A DNA stretch of 64,000 bases, from assembly GCF_037861325.1 (NCBI RefSeq), contig NZ_JAFELW010000001.1; one strand, 5' to 3'. Every line of letters starts with the position of its first letter. Position 1 is the first letter of the stretch. Of this stretch, positions 45,966-54,754 are shown piece by piece. Under the pieces are notes generated by a model that searched no databases, was not told where the DNA came from, and saw only the letters and a program-made list of their open reading frames with translations. Source of the stretch: Riemerella anatipestifer_F (GTDB taxonomy: Bacteria > Bacteroidota > Bacteroidia > Flavobacteriales > Weeksellaceae). A program made the translations under genes and the position numbers.

Positions 45966-46505
45966 AGTATTTATTATATTCTAATAGGTTAAATTTAAAT
46001 AAAATCTATAAAACAAACTATCTGTTTTACACATAAATTAGTTTATTTTAACTCAGTATATTAATCTTACTTTTCTATTTTACTTTCATAAAATGCCACC
46101 TTATTACACCTGTTTTACCATCTCATTTTACACTACATCTTCAAAAACCTTTTTTGTATGATTTAATGCAATAATAAAACACAAGAGATCCTGTTCATTT
46201 TCATCCCAAAACTTCATATTAGTTTTATCAAAGGTATAGTTTCTAGTAGTTATTTCTCACACTAACTGACAAATACCATCTATAATCCCATAGAATACTG
46301 AAGCTTTTTTTGTTAATGTATATCCTTAAATTGTTTTTTTACTATAATCACTATTTTCAATTGTTTCTGTTTATCCATTCAGAGATTTAAAAATATCCAC
46401 TTTTTGAAATAAATATTTTCCAATCATGGTTACCTCTGTCTAGATACGACTACTACCTTTCTGAAAAATGCAGTAAAATAATTAACAAAAATACTACTAT
46501 TCTGT
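45966..46505 (-). other. Gap with remains of a decayed gene
   Basis: No intact gene. On the minus strand a protein-like block (TRNYTFDKTNMKFWDENEQD and on to a stop at 46128-46130) covers about 46255-46128, and a possible N-terminal piece (MIGKYLFQKVDIFKSLNG) lies near 46435-46380. Several stops separate them. I read this as a pseudogene of an unknown small protein. Confidence 0.35.
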
Positions 46506-46853
46506 TTATAACTCAACAGGTTTGTTTTTTATATATGCAGGCAGTAATACAGCAACACCAACTCCAGTTATTATTAAAGGAATCGTCTTACCTATACTCA
46601 ATTTTAAAACCTTATTAACATCATTTTTATCGATAATCAACTCTTTCTCCTCTTGTTTACCAATAATAGAACTTTCTGTAACTTTAGTTAATTCAAACGC
46701 TCTTATTTTAGTACCGTTTTTATTTTCAATAGTATACCAAGAACCAGGTTTTAAAACTGAATAATCAAAATTATTTTCAGAACTAACCTTCGTAGACATA
46801 CAAGAAGTTAAAACTATAAAACTTAATAAAGATAATTTAATAACATTTTTCAT
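46506..46853 (-). CDS. Small lipoprotein
   Basis: 115 residues with signal peptide and lipobox (LLSFIVLTSCMST). The mature part has KPGSWYTIENKNGTKIRAFE and a hydrophobic C-terminal segment (IPLIITGVGVAVLLPAYI). Function unknown. Element 3 begins just upstream. Confidence 0.7.
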   Translation of the reverse strand: MKNVIKLSLLSFIVLTSCMSTKVSSENNFDYSVLKPGSWYTIENKNGTKIRAFELTKVTESSIIGKQEEKELIIDKNDVNKVLKLSIGKTIPLIITGVGVAVLLPAYIKNKPVEL

Positions 46854-46859
46854 TTTACA

Positions 46860-47018
46860 AACAATCGTTAAAGGTTAAGAGCTAAAAATTAAGCAAATGC
46901 TTTTTAATAGCACCAAATTAAAACAAATTCGTATAAGCGAAAAGCATTTGCGTTCAAATATTACTAAACTTTCTATCAATTCCCCTTCTCCTTTTGCTAA
47001 TACTATGTTATTTAATAT
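46860..47018. repeat. attC-like element 3 (long class, worn)
   Basis: Right arm CCTTTTGCTAATACTATGTT (about 46990-47009) is clearly homologous to the other long-class elements; GTT is at 47007-47009. The interior shares CACCAAATTAAAACAAAT and AAGCATTT blocks. The left arm is degraded. Confidence 0.55.
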
Positions 47019-47304
47019 TTCTTTCTAATATTTTCGTTAGTACTCCATAATTAGGAATTAACCGTCTTCTCATTTTTGAAAAATTATCAACAATTAAATA
47101 CTCTTTCTCTAAACCAATTACATAACTATTTTTAATTCCATTCTCATAAATCATTAAAAAATAACATTCACCACCATATTTTTGTGGCCATAGTTTTTTT
47201 GATTTTATGGAATTGATACTTTTAGTAAATTCTGATAAATCATTTTCATTTAGTTTTTGTATTCTTTTTTTATTAGTAAATAATTCATTATGTCTTGACC
47301 ACAA
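47008..47304 (-). CDS. Hypothetical protein, possibly truncated
   Basis: 98 residues from a TTG (47304). The body (KIRQ-rich start, WPQKYGGECYFLMIYENG, SYVIGLEKEYLIVDN) looks like a real small domain, but no ATG or signal peptide is in frame, so the N-terminus may be lost. Its stop lies inside the GTT box of element 3, as for other cassette genes. Function unknown. Confidence 0.5.
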   Translation of the reverse strand: MWSRHNELFTNKKRIQKLNENDLSEFTKSINSIKSKKLWPQKYGGECYFLMIYENGIKNSYVIGLEKEYLIVDNFSKMRRRLIPNYGVLTKILERNIK

Positions 47305-47872
47305 TATTTGCTGTCGTTTCTCCTCTTATTTTCTCCTTATAAATTAAAATACTATCTATTACTTGGTTTGTGTTCTTTTGTACAGAAAAAAAAATTGAAT
47401 AATAAAAAAGTAAATAATAATGTATGTTTCATATTTTCCAGTTCTTGCGTGTTTTGTTAGGAGATTACAAATACTATATTATCTGTAGTTTTTAATATAT
47501 ATCCAAAGGAAAAACTTAAATCAGGATAAAATTCACTGTTTTTTAATCTAAATATCATAAATCCGTAATACTACCCTACTAAAGATTTACTACTTACAAG
47601 GAATCTTTGTTCCAACAGAAACCCCTTGAAATCCAAATTCAATTTTGTAATTGTTTATCAACTCAATCTGTGCATTAGTAATTTACGATACTAGAGTCAC
47701 CCTAATAATCAAAAAGATTTTTTTCATGAAATTATATTTTCAATTTATTGCAGTAACTTTTAAAATTATGATTAACGATTTGAGGCTTTTCAAACGGAAA
47801 ATTGAAAACACAAAGCTTAATATTATCACAAAAGTTCAACCGAAAAACTATCATTGAGTTTAGTAATCCCTT
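47305..47872. other. Gap with a coding relic and a repeat relic
   Basis: No intact gene. At 47460-47490 the sequence ACAAATACTATATTATCTG matches the right arm of long-class elements. On the minus strand from ~47682 to 47590, a stretch ending GFQGVSVGTKIPCK-stop looks like the C-terminal tail of a lost gene. Confidence 0.35.
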
Positions 47873-48895
47873 TTATTTCTCATAATAGTCGTACCCGATT
47901 TCTTTAATTACTTTTTCCACTTTATTTTTATCCGCTATTTTATGTAACACAATGACGTATTCATCTGATTGGGTATCAATAAATCCCATTTGTAATCCTT
48001 TTTGCCTTAGTAACTTGTCAAAATCTTCAAAAACATCATCAAAAGAAACAGATGTATTTTCTTCATAGTCACTTTCTTTTGGCAAATCTATTGATACGTT
48101 AAAATTTTCTTTTAAAGACGAGCTTAAACCCCATTCTAAATCTTCAATACCAGCCTTCCAATCTAATCTCAAAATAAACGAAATATTATTGTTATATAAA
48201 AAATCTGTTATATAATCCTGTGTTGTGCAATACCCACTGTCGTTGTCATAATTTTTAAGTTTCTCTATAAATGTAATAACATCATTCTTTTTAGGATTTG
48301 AGTTGATGCACAACTCTACCAACTCTTTATAGGCGTTTTTTTGAACTTCATTCAAGAAAGGGCGGTTTTCTTCTATTTTTTTTGCTTCTTCTTCTTTCCT
48401 TTTTTCTTTATTAATATCAATTTGCTTGTTATGTGTAGTTTCAACAAGTTTTCTAACTTCTAAAATAGTATTTTCAATCTTTTTAACTACTTTACTATCA
48501 GAAACTTCTTTATGCAAATCAGGAATTTGAAACCATTTTACATCTTTCCCCCCATTACATTTCCGTATTTCTATTTCATCTCTCAATTTTGCAATAAAAT
48601 AAAATTCAGACGGAAAACTAAAGTCATCATTATCGTAAAAAATTATTGCTTTTGGCAAATAGAAACTTCCTTCTGTTGTTTTGTAATTAATTCCATCTCG
48701 TGAAATTAGCACAGTTTTAAAAGTTTCTTTTGTTGATTTTAATAAACCAAAAAACGAGCTACTTGAAACAGATTTAATTTCAAACTTGCAAGTATTAGTA
48801 TTGCTAAAAATGAAATCAAACAATTGTATATTAATTATTTCATTTTCAAAACTTCGCCCACTTAATTTTTCTTCATGGTAATATACTCTTGCCAT
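47873..48895 (-). CDS. Hypothetical protein with a central coiled coil
   Basis: 340 residues, soluble. The N-terminal domain (1-120) is beta-rich; a Lys/Glu-rich helix (about 140-175) links it to a C-terminal domain (about 180-340) with FILRLDWKAGIEDLEWGL, which resembles DUF6630-type proteins (tentative). No catalytic motif seen. The ends of a surrounding cassette are not recognisable. Confidence 0.65.
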   Translation of the reverse strand: MARVYYHEEKLSGRSFENEIINIQLFDFIFSNTNTCKFEIKSVSSSSFFGLLKSTKETFKTVLISRDGINYKTTEGSFYLPKAIIFYDNDDFSFPSEFYFIAKLRDEIEIRKCNGGKDVKWFQIPDLHKEVSDSKVVKKIENTILEVRKLVETTHNKQIDINKEKRKEEEAKKIEENRPFLNEVQKNAYKELVELCINSNPKKNDVITFIEKLKNYDNDSGYCTTQDYITDFLYNNNISFILRLDWKAGIEDLEWGLSSSLKENFNVSIDLPKESDYEENTSVSFDDVFEDFDKLLRQKGLQMGFIDTQSDEYVIVLHKIADKNKVEKVIKEIGYDYYEK

Positions 48896-49372
48896 AAATT
48901 ATTTCATTATTTACCTTTTCAAAACCACAATACTACTCAAACTTTCGTCCATCTAAACTTCATCTGTCTAACCAAAGTTTACAGCATTTATCACAATCCA
49001 TTTTATCACAATTTTTTATGAAATAGTTTTCCAAAACTTTAACTGTATCTTTTGTAATTACATATGCAATTTAGCCACTCATTTCTCCTAACAATTATCC
49101 CAACGTTAAACTAATAATTTAATTTTCCCACGTTTTTAAGATCGAACGTTTTATAAATTTTATTTATCAACAAGGCTCTATGTTTGTATACAATGGTTGG
49201 AGTCTTACTATAGTTGGCAACCCACTTACGTAAACCCCTGTTAACCATAACTATAAATCGTCATCACATTTGTCTTTCAGCTTTCCAAAATTTCAATTTT
49301 CTTTTTAAAAACTTCTTAAATGCTTTATCCGTTCTGTTGTGACTGTTAATTGTCCTTTTTGCTTGTGTGTCA
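48896..49372. other. AT-rich gap
   Basis: About 475 bp without an intact gene or clear repeat. Confidence 0.4.
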
Positions 49373-49846
49373 TTATTGATTTGTAAAATCAATATTACTT
49401 ATAGTTTTTTCGAAACATATACTGTCTTCAATATCTGCATATTGCCCATAATTCTGAATTATTTTATAATCATTTTTCTGATATAATCTTATCGCTTCTG
49501 GCTGTTTTATACCTGTTTCTAATATACACCTGTTGCCCCCTAATTCTTTTGCCCAAACTTCCAATTCATTCAAAACAATAGAAGCTATTCCTTTTCCTCT
49601 AAAATCAGGTGAAACAAACATTCTTTTTATTTCCATTGTGTCTTTTTCATATTCTTTGATTGCACCACAACCAACAGCCGTTTCATTTTCATAAACAACT
49701 ACTACATATTTTATCAATGAAATTTTATTGAATTGAGCAAAAAAGGAATGTCCCTCACCATCTCTAATTTTCAAATCTTTATCTAGCTCAACAACTAATT
49801 TTTGAAAATCTAAATCGTTTGAGTTCGTTCTTTTTATTCTATACAT
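49373..49846 (-). CDS. GNAT-family N-acetyltransferase
   Basis: 157 residues. Acetyl-CoA-binding motif A is MFVSPDFRGKGIASIVLNEL (about 94-113; R-G-K-G-I-A loop), followed by CILETGIKQPEAIRLY. Transfers acetyl groups to an unknown amine. GNATs are frequent integron cargo. The start is about 40 bp from element 5; the matching left end of the cassette was not found. Confidence 0.87.
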   Translation of the reverse strand: MYRIKRTNSNDLDFQKLVVELDKDLKIRDGEGHSFFAQFNKISLIKYVVVVYENETAVGCGAIKEYEKDTMEIKRMFVSPDFRGKGIASIVLNELEVWAKELGGNRCILETGIKQPEAIRLYQKNDYKIIQNYGQYADIEDSICFEKTISNIDFTNQ

Positions 49847-49881
49847 TTATTAATTTTTGTTATAGTATATCTCTTTCGGAA

Positions 49882-50064
49882 ATTATAGCTAACGACTGAG
49901 TGTTTGTTTCGGTTAAACAGAAATGAATCAAAGTTCAACAGAATCTCAATACCACTAAATTAAACAAAATTGTGGAGATAAAAAGTATTTTGTGATTAAA
50001 CACTACTAAATCCCCTATTATTCCCTAAACTCTGCCTTTTGCAAATACCTATGTTAGCCGTAGT
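49882..50064. repeat. attC-like element 5 (long class)
   Basis: Starts AT-TATAGCT-AAC (AAC at 49891-49893) and ends GTT-AGCCGTA-GT (GTT at 50053-50055). Right arm CTCTGCCTTTTGCAAATACC; interior ATACCACTAAATTAAACAAA. The left arm has drifted most. Confidence 0.65.
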
Positions 50065-50711
50065 TATTTTAAAAATTTATCAAAATCATTAGTAATTATA
50101 TTTTTGTATTCTGACAAAAAATACAATATAGTACTTTGGTTAACCAACTTCATATTTTCATCATATATACTTTCTTCAAATTTATGATTTGTAAAAACAT
50201 AACCGAAAATATTCTTGAAATCATTATCTCCTTTGTGAAAAGTATAAAATAAAAAATTAGTGAATAAGAATGCTCTTTTTTTTGACGATGATAGTGCTGC
50301 TATTCCGAAATTACTGTTCAAATCATTTATACCATACATATATCCACCATGATAATTTGTATTATTTGTGTTTTTTCGTAGTATTAATATTTTGTCATAT
50401 CCATACTTCTCACAATATTCATTAATATATTTAATTTCTTTTTTATTAATGTATTTTAAGTTTAAGTCTTCTAATTTTGAGAAATCAAAACTATCACTAA
50501 ACTCATACGAATAGTTTTCTTTTTTTAAATACTCTTCTAAAAAATTTAAAATATTAAAATGTAAATTTTCTTGATAAACAGGAACAACTTTAAATGCACC
50601 TTTCAAAAAAACATATCCCATAGTTGGGTTAACATTACTTACTATTCCTATTTTTTGAGAATAGATTGTTACAGAAGATAGTATAAAAATAATTTTTATA
50701 AATATATTCAT
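50064..50711 (-). CDS. Unknown secreted protein
   Basis: 215 residues with a signal peptide (IFIKIIFILSSVTIYSQ). The mature part contains YGYDKILILRKNTNNTNYHG and a Lys/Asn/Phe-rich C-terminus. Very AT-rich. It sits in a cassette whose ends are at 50053 and 50738 (9 of 15 bases complementary, the least conserved pair in this part). No family recognised. Confidence 0.68.
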   Translation of the reverse strand: MNIFIKIIFILSSVTIYSQKIGIVSNVNPTMGYVFLKGAFKVVPVYQENLHFNILNFLEEYLKKENYSYEFSDSFDFSKLEDLNLKYINKKEIKYINEYCEKYGYDKILILRKNTNNTNYHGGYMYGINDLNSNFGIAALSSSKKRAFLFTNFLFYTFHKGDNDFKNIFGYVFTNHKFEESIYDENMKLVNQSTILYFLSEYKNIITNDFDKFLK

Positions 50712-50726
50712 ATCTTATTTTTTACA

Positions 50727-50929
50727 ATTATAGCCAAGGGGCAGGCATTTGCGAAAGGTGGAGCTGAATTAAACCCCAGGTTCATTTCAGTTCAACCATA
50801 CAAATACTTTTCCAACGCCACTAAATTAAACAAAATTGTGGGAATGAAAAGCATTTTGTGATGAAATATCACTAACTTTTCTACCATTCTTTAAACTCCG
50901 CCTTTTGCAAATACTATATTGGCTGCAGT
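50727..50929. repeat. attC-like element 6 (long class)
   Basis: Starts AT-TATAGCC-AAG (AAC drifted to AAG at 50736-50738) and ends ATT-GGCTGCA-GT. Arms GGCAGGCATTTGCGAAAGG and CTCCGCCTTTTGCAAATACT pair. The interior has the conserved ACGCCACTAAATTAAACAAA block. Confidence 0.7.
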
Positions 50930-50934
50930 GTTTT

Positions 50935-51779
50935 TTATTTTTCAACTTTCGCATTTGCATATATTCCAACACGTCCTGAAATTGGAATTTTTATCCATTT
51001 TGATAAATAACTTCTGTAATATCCTTTTCCTAAAAATCCTGAACTCACAAAAAAGTCCCCTTCAAAATCTTTATTTAGCGGTTGAAAACTCACAAAATAT
51101 TTTCCTTTCACCCAAATTTCTTTATCAGAAACATCAACAGAAAAAGTTCCGTTATTTACTTTTTCAGGTTTTAATTCAACAATTATATCATCTACATTTA
51201 TTAGTTGGTCGGGCTTTCCGTCTTTTTCTTTATAAATGTTAAATCTTGCAGGTATTGGTTTATTAACCTCAAACTTTGAAATATTAATACTCAAACTTAA
51301 AATTTTCGCCCTTTTCTTTGTTTCTATTGGAACTGCAATTTCGTCTAAGGGTTTATCCAAATCCTCCTGCGTATAATTCCCCTTCTTTAAGCGGTAACTT
51401 TTAGGTAAATAGTCAAAGTGAATTTTTTTGGAATTTATTTTGTATCCTAAAATTTTGTTATGAAATTTTTTTGGTAGGATAACAACTTCTTCTATTTCCC
51501 TAATTCTTTCCTTTAACATTATATTTTGTGAATTTAGTTTCACAAAATTTTCTACAGAAGTTCTGAATATTTGATATCCCGAAACTTCAATTTTAATATT
51601 TTTTTTCGGCCTACTTTAGTTAAATCTATGTTGAAAAATCCATTTTCATCCGCAAATGTTCCAATTTCTTCGTCTTCTAAACCAATTTTTGCGTAAGGAA
51701 TTGGCATTTTATATTCATTAGATACAATTTTTCCTTGAATATTTTGGGCGTTAGTGAGTATAAAAAATTGAAATAACAA
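50935..51779 (-). pseudogene. CarboxypepD-regulatory-domain protein, frameshifted
   Basis: The N-terminal piece (51552-51779, hydrophobic start, then IQGKIVSNEYKMPIPYAKIG, a carboxypeptidase-like regulatory domain) and the C-terminal piece (50935-51543) are one protein: between them an eight-T run (51599-51606, poly-A on the coding strand) shifts the frame, and one more A would read NIKIEVSGYQIFRTS into the second piece. The first piece has no ATG, only a TTG. It would be a surface-exposed protein of about 290 residues. The cassette ends are at 50918 and 51837. Confidence 0.72.
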
Positions 51780-51825
51780 TAGTATTAAAACTCTTATTCG
51801 TTTTGTTTTATAGCGATTTTATAAC

Positions 51826-51968
51826 ATTGCAGACAACGGTCGGGGTATTGCCGAGGCGGGGCTTATTAGCACCCAACTTCAACTAAAAATACCACACCTC
51901 AAAGATAAACAAAATTCTCTAAAAAGCAATTACCCCCCCGCTTGCGGCAATACCTTGTTGTGGTACGT
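51826..51968. repeat. attC-like element 7 (short class)
   Basis: Starts AT-TGCAGAC-AAC (AAC at 51835-51837), ends GTT-GTGGTAC-GT (GTT at 51957-51959). Left arm GTATTGCCGAGGCGGGGC, right arm CCCCGCTTGCGGCAATACC; the arms pair over about 18 bp. The left flank matches the box at 50918 (12 of 15, the fixed G-T included). Confidence 0.82.
51900..51929 (-). promoter_or_regulatory. Promoter inside element 7
   Basis: Minus strand: TTG (51929-51927), 19 bp, TATCTTTG (51907-51900). This fits the Bacteroidetes -33/-7 consensus and points into the frameshifted regulatory-domain gene. Confidence 0.6.
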
Positions 51969-51970
51969 TT

Positions 51971-52423
51971 TTATTCTACTGCAATATAAATTTCCACCTC
52001 TGAATCTGTTCCTTTTTGGGATTTTTTCCATATACTTCAAAATCCACTGTGTATTTTCGTTTCAGTTCTTTATCTTCTTCCCAAATCTCCTGCCACTTTT
52101 CCATTATCGCATTGGGCATTTCCCCTTTCGCTATAAACTTTTGATATTTTCCTCCTTTAAATTCACGTCCAATTAGTCCATTGGGAATTCGGTACAACGA
52201 ACTTACTTTTTGCCCGATTATTGTTTTATATTTTCCATTGAAATCAGTCGTAGTCAGTGTAAATTGAATAGACTTCGTCACTTTCATTATTTGAAATTTT
52301 GCTAGGAATATTTTCGGAATAAAATTGCTCCCAAAGTCTTCCTAAATCCTCCGCAGATTTTCCATTTTCGTTTGTAGTTTCTGTTTCTATTCCGATTATT
52401 TTGAAATTTTCAAGATATTCCAT
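51971..52423 (-). pseudogene. GyrI-like/Cass2-like effector-binding protein, frameshifted twice
   Basis: Start at 52423 (MEYLENFKIIGIE) with an unusually strong Shine-Dalgarno-like GGAGGAAT 7-14 bp upstream (Bacteroidetes rarely have one). The frame breaks near 52244-52248 (a TGA within YTDYD, then DFNGKYKTIIG in the next frame) and again at the five-T run 52013-52017; correcting both gives ~150 residues ending GTDSEVEIYIAVE. The internal KFIAKGEMPNAIMEKWQEIW and TVDFEVYG segments belong to the GyrI-like/AraC-effector-binding superfamily that includes the integron cassette protein Cass2. Ends of the cassette: 51957 and 52524. Confidence 0.75.
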
Positions 52424-52512
52424 TTTGTTATTCCTCCATTTAGTAATTATTTTTTTGGCTCATTCAATATTTCAATTCGTTAAATTCTCTCTTTAAGCAC
52501 AATTTTTCTCAA

Positions 52513-52560
52513 ATGCATCACAACGGTTTAGGTATTGCCGAAGGCATGATTTCAAGGCAT
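52513..52560. repeat. attC-like element 8 (short class, right half lost)
   Basis: Starts AT-GCATCAC-AAC (AAC at 52522-52524) followed by GGTTTAGGTATTGCCGAAGG. The right arm is not recognisable downstream, so the element is truncated or replaced. Confidence 0.6.
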
Positions 52561-52656
52561 TTCACTTTCCGTTTAGTTTGTTAGTTTATTTGATGAAATT
52601 ACTTTTGTATTAGCACTTTCGTCCATATTGTATAGCCATTATTGGCATAATATTTT

Positions 52657-54588
52657 TTATATTTCTGTTCTCAAGTTACAGTTACAACCCACATGAAAGG
52701 GAAGTTTGGGAGGTCGGTTTTTACTGTATTTTTTACCACATTCTTTTTGGGCTCGTTGGCATATGAAGTCAGGAACAAAATCTTCGCGTTTCTCAACTCT
52801 AAATCCTTTAATCCAAGATTTGTCCCCTTTTATATCTTCTGTACAGCGTTCTGAATCTCTGTAAGTATTTGTCAATAGTCTTATGTACTCTTTGACATAT
52901 GACCATGAAGCAGAAAGGCTTTCTAAATCAATATTCTTAAACTTCTCGGGTAAAGGTTTGAGTTTAAACATTGAACGTGTCGAAACATATTTACCAATAT
53001 TGTCCAATAGTTTGGGATTTTCTTTCAAATAGTCAACAGCTTTTTGCTTTCTCTTAAAATGTCCTTCTTCTTTTTCAGCAATCTTATTGAGCGTTTTTAA
53101 AGTTTGAGAAAACAATACTTCTTCATTGGAGAGGTCGCTGCCTGAAACAGCTAAATCTGCTTTTAGTAAATCTTCAAATTCTTTTCTTTCGCAATGGCTT
53201 ATAATCTTGTCTTTACGATAACTAAAGCTGATATATTTAGAAATGGTCTCGAAACCATATTCTTTAATTAACTCATCGTCAATGGTTTCAGGAATTTCAC
53301 TTCCTTCAAAAAGTATATCAAGTTCACAAGCTGCTCTTTCGTAAAGATTATTGATTGCTTCTTCTTTGAATTCATTTTCAATATCCAACCTGTCCATTTC
53401 GGAAGCTGATTTGTATTCGTCCGATTTTGCCTTTGCCTGTTCAATGAATTTGTGATACTGTGGCTTATACTCTGAAATGTAATCTTCAATCTCTTTGCAC
53501 TTTATATTGTGAGCGGTAAATAAAGGGAGTAAATCCTTTTCCTTATTCCAAGTGTTATCATCTCTCAAGATTTGAATCACCTTCTTAATTTCTTTTTGAT
53601 TTGCGTTGTATAAAGTGAGTTCAAATGCGCTTTTAGGATTTATTACAATAGGGTTGTTTAACTCTTTTGTTTCGGCAAGAGGCTTCCTTTCACGAGAACC
53701 CAAATTATCAATGATTTCTCTAAGTGAGTTTAACATAGGCTTAAATCGGTCGTTGTCTGAGCCGTTTTTGTCAAACTCTGAAATGGTCATATCTGCAATT
53801 TTAACAATCTTTTCTTTTCTTCTCTGCTTTGCATCATCTCTTTTAAGGTTTTCAAGCTGCTCTAATTGTTCTTTATAAAATCCGTTGAAACAGTTAAAAA
53901 GGCAATTAGAGTAGTAATCGGTTAATTTATCATGGTCTGGTTGAACTAAAAGTTGAAGTTCATAGTCTTTTAAAATTCTGTCATAGTATATTGATTTGTA
54001 TTGGTCGATTGCCACTTGTATATCAGAAATATATCTTTTGTTGTGTGAGGCTTTTCTGAAATCATCATACATTTTTGAAACGAAGTCATATCGTCCAATT
54101 AAAGTGTCAAGATTTTTTGTAGTGTTTAGTATGTTAATACTTTCAAGAAGTTGAAGACCTTGACGTTGAATCTGCATTGGCACGTAATTGAAATTTCTTA
54201 TTTCAGCTTCTCGTTGTTTTTGTTGCTCTTTAAAAAGTGCTACTAAGTTTTCTTCGTTAAAGTCGATTGTCATTTCAGTTGTGTTACTGCCGACTTTCCG
54301 ACTTGTTACATTTACTAAATTATCGGTATTCGCTTTGCCTTTGTTAGAATTTGATACGAGTTGGGAATGTCTCTTCTTTTGATTTGTCTTATTGTACTTT
54401 GAATTAAATTTTTGGTCAGAATATGACAGTAACACTATGAAGTCAATTAGTCCGACAAACATAGGAATAAAAGTCCAAGAAAATAACAAATAAACTATGC
54501 CAAGTATTGGTTGTCTAAGGTAGAACCTGTGAACTCCGAGCCCACCCAAAAAGAATGCTAATATTGCTGCTGTCGTTTTACTTTTCAT
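52657..54588 (-). CDS. TM2-domain protein with a large soluble region
   Basis: 643 residues. The N-terminal TM2 domain (1-60) has two membrane helices around AAILAFFLGGLGVHRFYLRQ and the short polar loop LIDFIV. It is followed by a long, mostly helical, Glu/Lys-rich cytoplasmic region (about 100-600). The C-terminal ~45 residues are rich in Cys and basic residues (FICQRAQKECGKKY, FHVGCNCNLR), reminiscent of a metal-binding or phage-minor-head-type tail. Function unknown. By far the largest single-gene cassette here. Confidence 0.8.
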   Translation of the reverse strand: MKSKTTAAILAFFLGGLGVHRFYLRQPILGIVYLLFSWTFIPMFVGLIDFIVLLSYSDQKFNSKYNKTNQKKRHSQLVSNSNKGKANTDNLVNVTSRKVGSNTTEMTIDFNEENLVALFKEQQKQREAEIRNFNYVPMQIQRQGLQLLESINILNTTKNLDTLIGRYDFVSKMYDDFRKASHNKRYISDIQVAIDQYKSIYYDRILKDYELQLLVQPDHDKLTDYYSNCLFNCFNGFYKEQLEQLENLKRDDAKQRRKEKIVKIADMTISEFDKNGSDNDRFKPMLNSLREIIDNLGSRERKPLAETKELNNPIVINPKSAFELTLYNANQKEIKKVIQILRDDNTWNKEKDLLPLFTAHNIKCKEIEDYISEYKPQYHKFIEQAKAKSDEYKSASEMDRLDIENEFKEEAINNLYERAACELDILFEGSEIPETIDDELIKEYGFETISKYISFSYRKDKIISHCERKEFEDLLKADLAVSGSDLSNEEVLFSQTLKTLNKIAEKEEGHFKRKQKAVDYLKENPKLLDNIGKYVSTRSMFKLKPLPEKFKNIDLESLSASWSYVKEYIRLLTNTYRDSERCTEDIKGDKSWIKGFRVEKREDFVPDFICQRAQKECGKKYSKNRPPKLPFHVGCNCNLRTEI

Positions 54589-54600
54589 ATGTCATTTTTA

Positions 54601-54754
54601 ATGCACCACAACGGACGGACGGACGGTCCGGGTATTGCCGAAGGCGGGGCTTCTTTGCACCTAACTTCAACTAAAATACCACTCTTCAAAAGTAAACAAA
54701 ATTTTCTAAAAAAACAATTAACCCCGCTTGCGGCAATACCTTGTTAGCTCTCGT
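54601..54754. repeat. attC-like element 9 (short class)
   Basis: Starts AT-GCACCAC-AAC (AAC at 54610-54612), ends GTT-AGCTCTC-GT (GTT at 54743-54745). A four-fold ACGG tandem repeat (54611-54626) lengthens the left arm. Arms GGTATTGCCGAAGGCGGGGC and CCCCGCTTGCGGCAATACC. Confidence 0.82.
54687..54717 (-). promoter_or_regulatory. Promoter inside element 9
   Basis: Minus strand: TTG (54717-54715), 20 bp, TACTTTTG (54694-54687). Points into the TM2 gene. Confidence 0.6.

Noticed and set aside
47651..47857. 68-residue plus-strand open frame
   Set aside because: Hydrophobic/basic low-complexity sequence with no promoter, across a stretch that holds a minus-strand coding relic.
49193..49253. Possible further attC-like element (ATGGTTGGAGT ... 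GTTAACCAT)
   Set aside because: Only short stretches pair and neither repeat class is recognisable, so it may be chance in AT-rich DNA.
50919..51242. Plus-strand open frame over the frameshifted regulatory-domain gene
   Set aside because: Composition is a reflection of the minus-strand gene (runs of Leu, Gln, Phe), and it starts inside the attC-like element.
51826..51968. Simple rho-independent terminators
   Set aside because: The stems have long interiors (60 bp or more) and no T tract after the right arm; a promoter lies inside. Some terminator activity cannot be excluded.
54611..54626. Four-fold ACGG tandem repeat as a phase-variation tract
   Set aside because: It is in the left arm of element 9 and outside any gene; it is probably a slip in the stem without a coding consequence.
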